Below, piece by piece: positions 4,464 to 5,707 of a stretch of 5,707 nucleotides of DNA; the first letter of the stretch is position 1; each line of letters opens with the position of its first letter. The notes beneath the pieces were generated by a model. It did not search any database, was not told the DNA's origin, and saw only the letters and a list, made by a program, of their open reading frames with translations. The DNA is taken from assembly GCA_015222405.1 (NCBI GenBank), contig JADFVG010000196.1, positions 1 through 5,707 of the forward strand, in the 5' to 3' direction. The position numbers were made by a program, and so were the translations under genes. This stretch comes from Chloroflexota bacterium. GTDB taxonomy: Bacteria; Chloroflexota; Dehalococcoidia; E44-bin15.

Positions 4464-5707
4464 CAGCTCTTGGCGCTAGATACGCCGGCTCTGTTCAAAA
4501 CTTCCCTCGCTGCCACTACCCCTGAAGCCGATGCCTGGACCAGGCCACGGGTGACCCCAGCGCCATCCCCGGCAGCAAACATGTTCTTTACTTCGCTCTC
4601 CAGGTTCTGGCTGAGGACAAGGCGTGAGGAATAAAATTTGACCTCCACACCGTAGAGCAGGGTATGGCGTGAGGCAATGCCAGGGGCGAGCTTGTCCATG
4701 GCTTCCAGCATCTCAATGATGCTTTTCAGGTGGCGATAGGGGAGCACGAAGCTGAGATCGCCCGGGGTAGCGCTCTTCAAGGTGGGCCGGACGATGCCCC
4801 GCTCAATACGCGCCTCTGTGGAGCGTCGACCCTCCATCAGGTCGCCAAGGCGCTGGATAATGACACCGCCGCTGAGGATGTTGGCCAAGCGGGCGAGATG
4901 GCGACCATAGGCGATAGGGTCGCGAAAGGGCTCGGTAAAGGTAGTGCTCACCAGAAGGGCAAAGTTGGTGTTATCTGTCTTGCCGTCAGCATAGCTATGT
5001 CCGTTGACTGTGGTTACCGGGTCGCTGCCCCCGGTGGACTCCATTGTTACTTCCCCAGCGGGGCACATGCAGAAGGTCCTCACCCTATCATCAAAGGATC
5101 TAGAGAAGTACTCCAGCTTGCATTCATATAAAGTGCTGGTCAGCTCCTCGAGGACGGCTTTGGGAACCTCTACCCTGACCCCAACGTCGATGGGATTGAT
5201 CTCAAGGGTGAGCTTGAGGCGATTACACTCCTTAGTGAGCCAATCAGCCCCCTCCCTGCCTGGGGCAATGATTAGATAGCGGCACTCAAACCTGTCGCCA
5301 TCCTTGGTCTCGATTCCGGTGACCACCCCATTTTCGGTGAGGATGGTGCGAGCAGCGGTATTCACCTTTATGTCAACCTTGCTCCAGAGGAAGTCCCGCA
5401 TCCCCCTGAGTACCAGACGGGAGCGTTCCGTCCCCAGGTGGCGAACCGTCATCGGGATCAGGCGCAGGTCGGCCAGGCTTGCTCTGTGCTGTAGCACCTC
5501 GACCTCCTCTCCGGTGCCGTAAACCCTGTCCGTTCCCCCGAACTTGAGGAAGACGCTATCGACATAGTGAACCAACCCCCCCGTCTCCTCCACCCCGATG
5601 TAGTCCTTGAGCCTGCCCCCTACTTCGGTAGAGAGCGTCAGTTTGCCATCACTAAAGGCACCAGCGCCACCCAGTCCGCTGACTAGGTCGCAGGGGGAAC
5701 AGGGAGG
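4463..5707 (-). CDS. NAD(P)/FAD-dependent dehydrogenase (COG2509-type), 5' end beyond window
   Basis: C-terminal 414 residues of a flavoprotein of the 'uncharacterised FAD-dependent dehydrogenase' family; substrate and physiological role are not known to me. The frame is open to the right edge, so the N-terminal dinucleotide-binding GxGxxG motif is outside the window. An internal GTG at 5593 is not the start, since conserved sequence lies upstream of it. Visible landmarks (counting from the edge) are C-S-P-C at 3-6, the hallmark GLGGAGAFSDGKLTL (11-25), YLIIAPGREG (144-153), the FCMCPAGEV block (212-220), VNGHSYADGKTDNTNFALLV (234-253), and the C-terminal flavin-contact motif MFAAGDGAGVTRGLVQASASG (376-396). 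The two cysteine pairs (C3/C6 and C213/C215) are worth noting as possible redox or metal sites. It ends in TGA overlapping the ATG of the DUF429 gene, so the two genes share a transcript. Confidence 0.9.
   Translation of the reverse strand, partial: PPCSPCDLVSGLGGAGAFSDGKLTLSTEVGGRLKDYIGVEETGGLVHYVDSVFLKFGGTDRVYGTGEEVEVLQHRASLADLRLIPMTVRHLGTERSRLVLRGMRDFLWSKVDIKVNTAARTILTENGVVTGIETKDGDRFECRYLIIAPGREGADWLTKECNRLKLTLEINPIDVGVRVEVPKAVLEELTSTLYECKLEYFSRSFDDRVRTFCMCPAGEVTMESTGGSDPVTTVNGHSYADGKTDNTNFALLVSTTFTEPFRDPIAYGRHLARLANILSGGVIIQRLGDLMEGRRSTEARIERGIVRPTLKSATPGDLSFVLPYRHLKSIIEMLEAMDKLAPGIASRHTLLYGVEVKFYSSRLVLSQNLESEVKNMFAAGDGAGVTRGLVQASASGVVAAREVLNRAGVSSAKS

Overview
The window is a compact bacterial chromosomal segment in which every supported gene lies on the minus strand, so transcription runs from high to low coordinates. 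I recognise eight genes: an FAD-dependent dehydrogenase (5' end beyond the right edge), a DUF429 protein, ribosomal protein bS21, a YqeY/GatB-like protein, ribosomal protein bL9, the replicative helicase DnaB, a DnaD-domain primosome protein, and a DnaC/DnaI-type helicase loader (cut by the left edge inside its Walker A loop). The gene set, the resemblance of the DnaD and loader proteins to what I recall from Chloroflexota (Dehalococcoidia-like), and the mid-50s G+C judged by eye suggest a member of that phylum. This is inference from protein resemblance, not a search result.

Right part (5707 to about 3804): the FAD-dehydrogenase and the DUF429 protein are fused into one transcription unit by a TGATG stop/start overlap. 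Middle (about 3807 to 2981): a near-consensus sigma70-type promoter (TTGACA-N17-TAAAAT) overlaps the end of the DUF429 gene and drives rpsU and yqeY, followed by a weak candidate terminator. Position 2943-2980 is spacer with no clear signal. The rplI promoter region (2842-2932) contains a 38-bp direct repeat, each copy carrying a perfect TATAAT.

Left part (2834 to 1): rplI, dnaB, the dnaD-like gene and the loader gene form a tightly packed operon: 2-bp gap, 4-bp ATGA overlap, then an inferred 89-bp overlap in which the loader gene begins inside the conserved 3' end of the dnaD-like gene. DnaB is the hexameric fork helicase, DnaD-domain proteins recruit or remodel initiation complexes, and DnaC/DnaI-type ATPases load the helicase, so the operon encodes a helicase plus its probable loading apparatus, co-expressed with a ribosomal protein.

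I see no mobile element, CRISPR array, tRNA or rRNA gene, and no gene-free stretch longer than about 205 bp. Most of the window is conserved housekeeping content. The points most worth a second look are the long dnaD/loader overlap, the duplicated rplI promoter, the palindrome inside the rpsU promoter spacer, and the cysteine cluster in the DUF429 protein.
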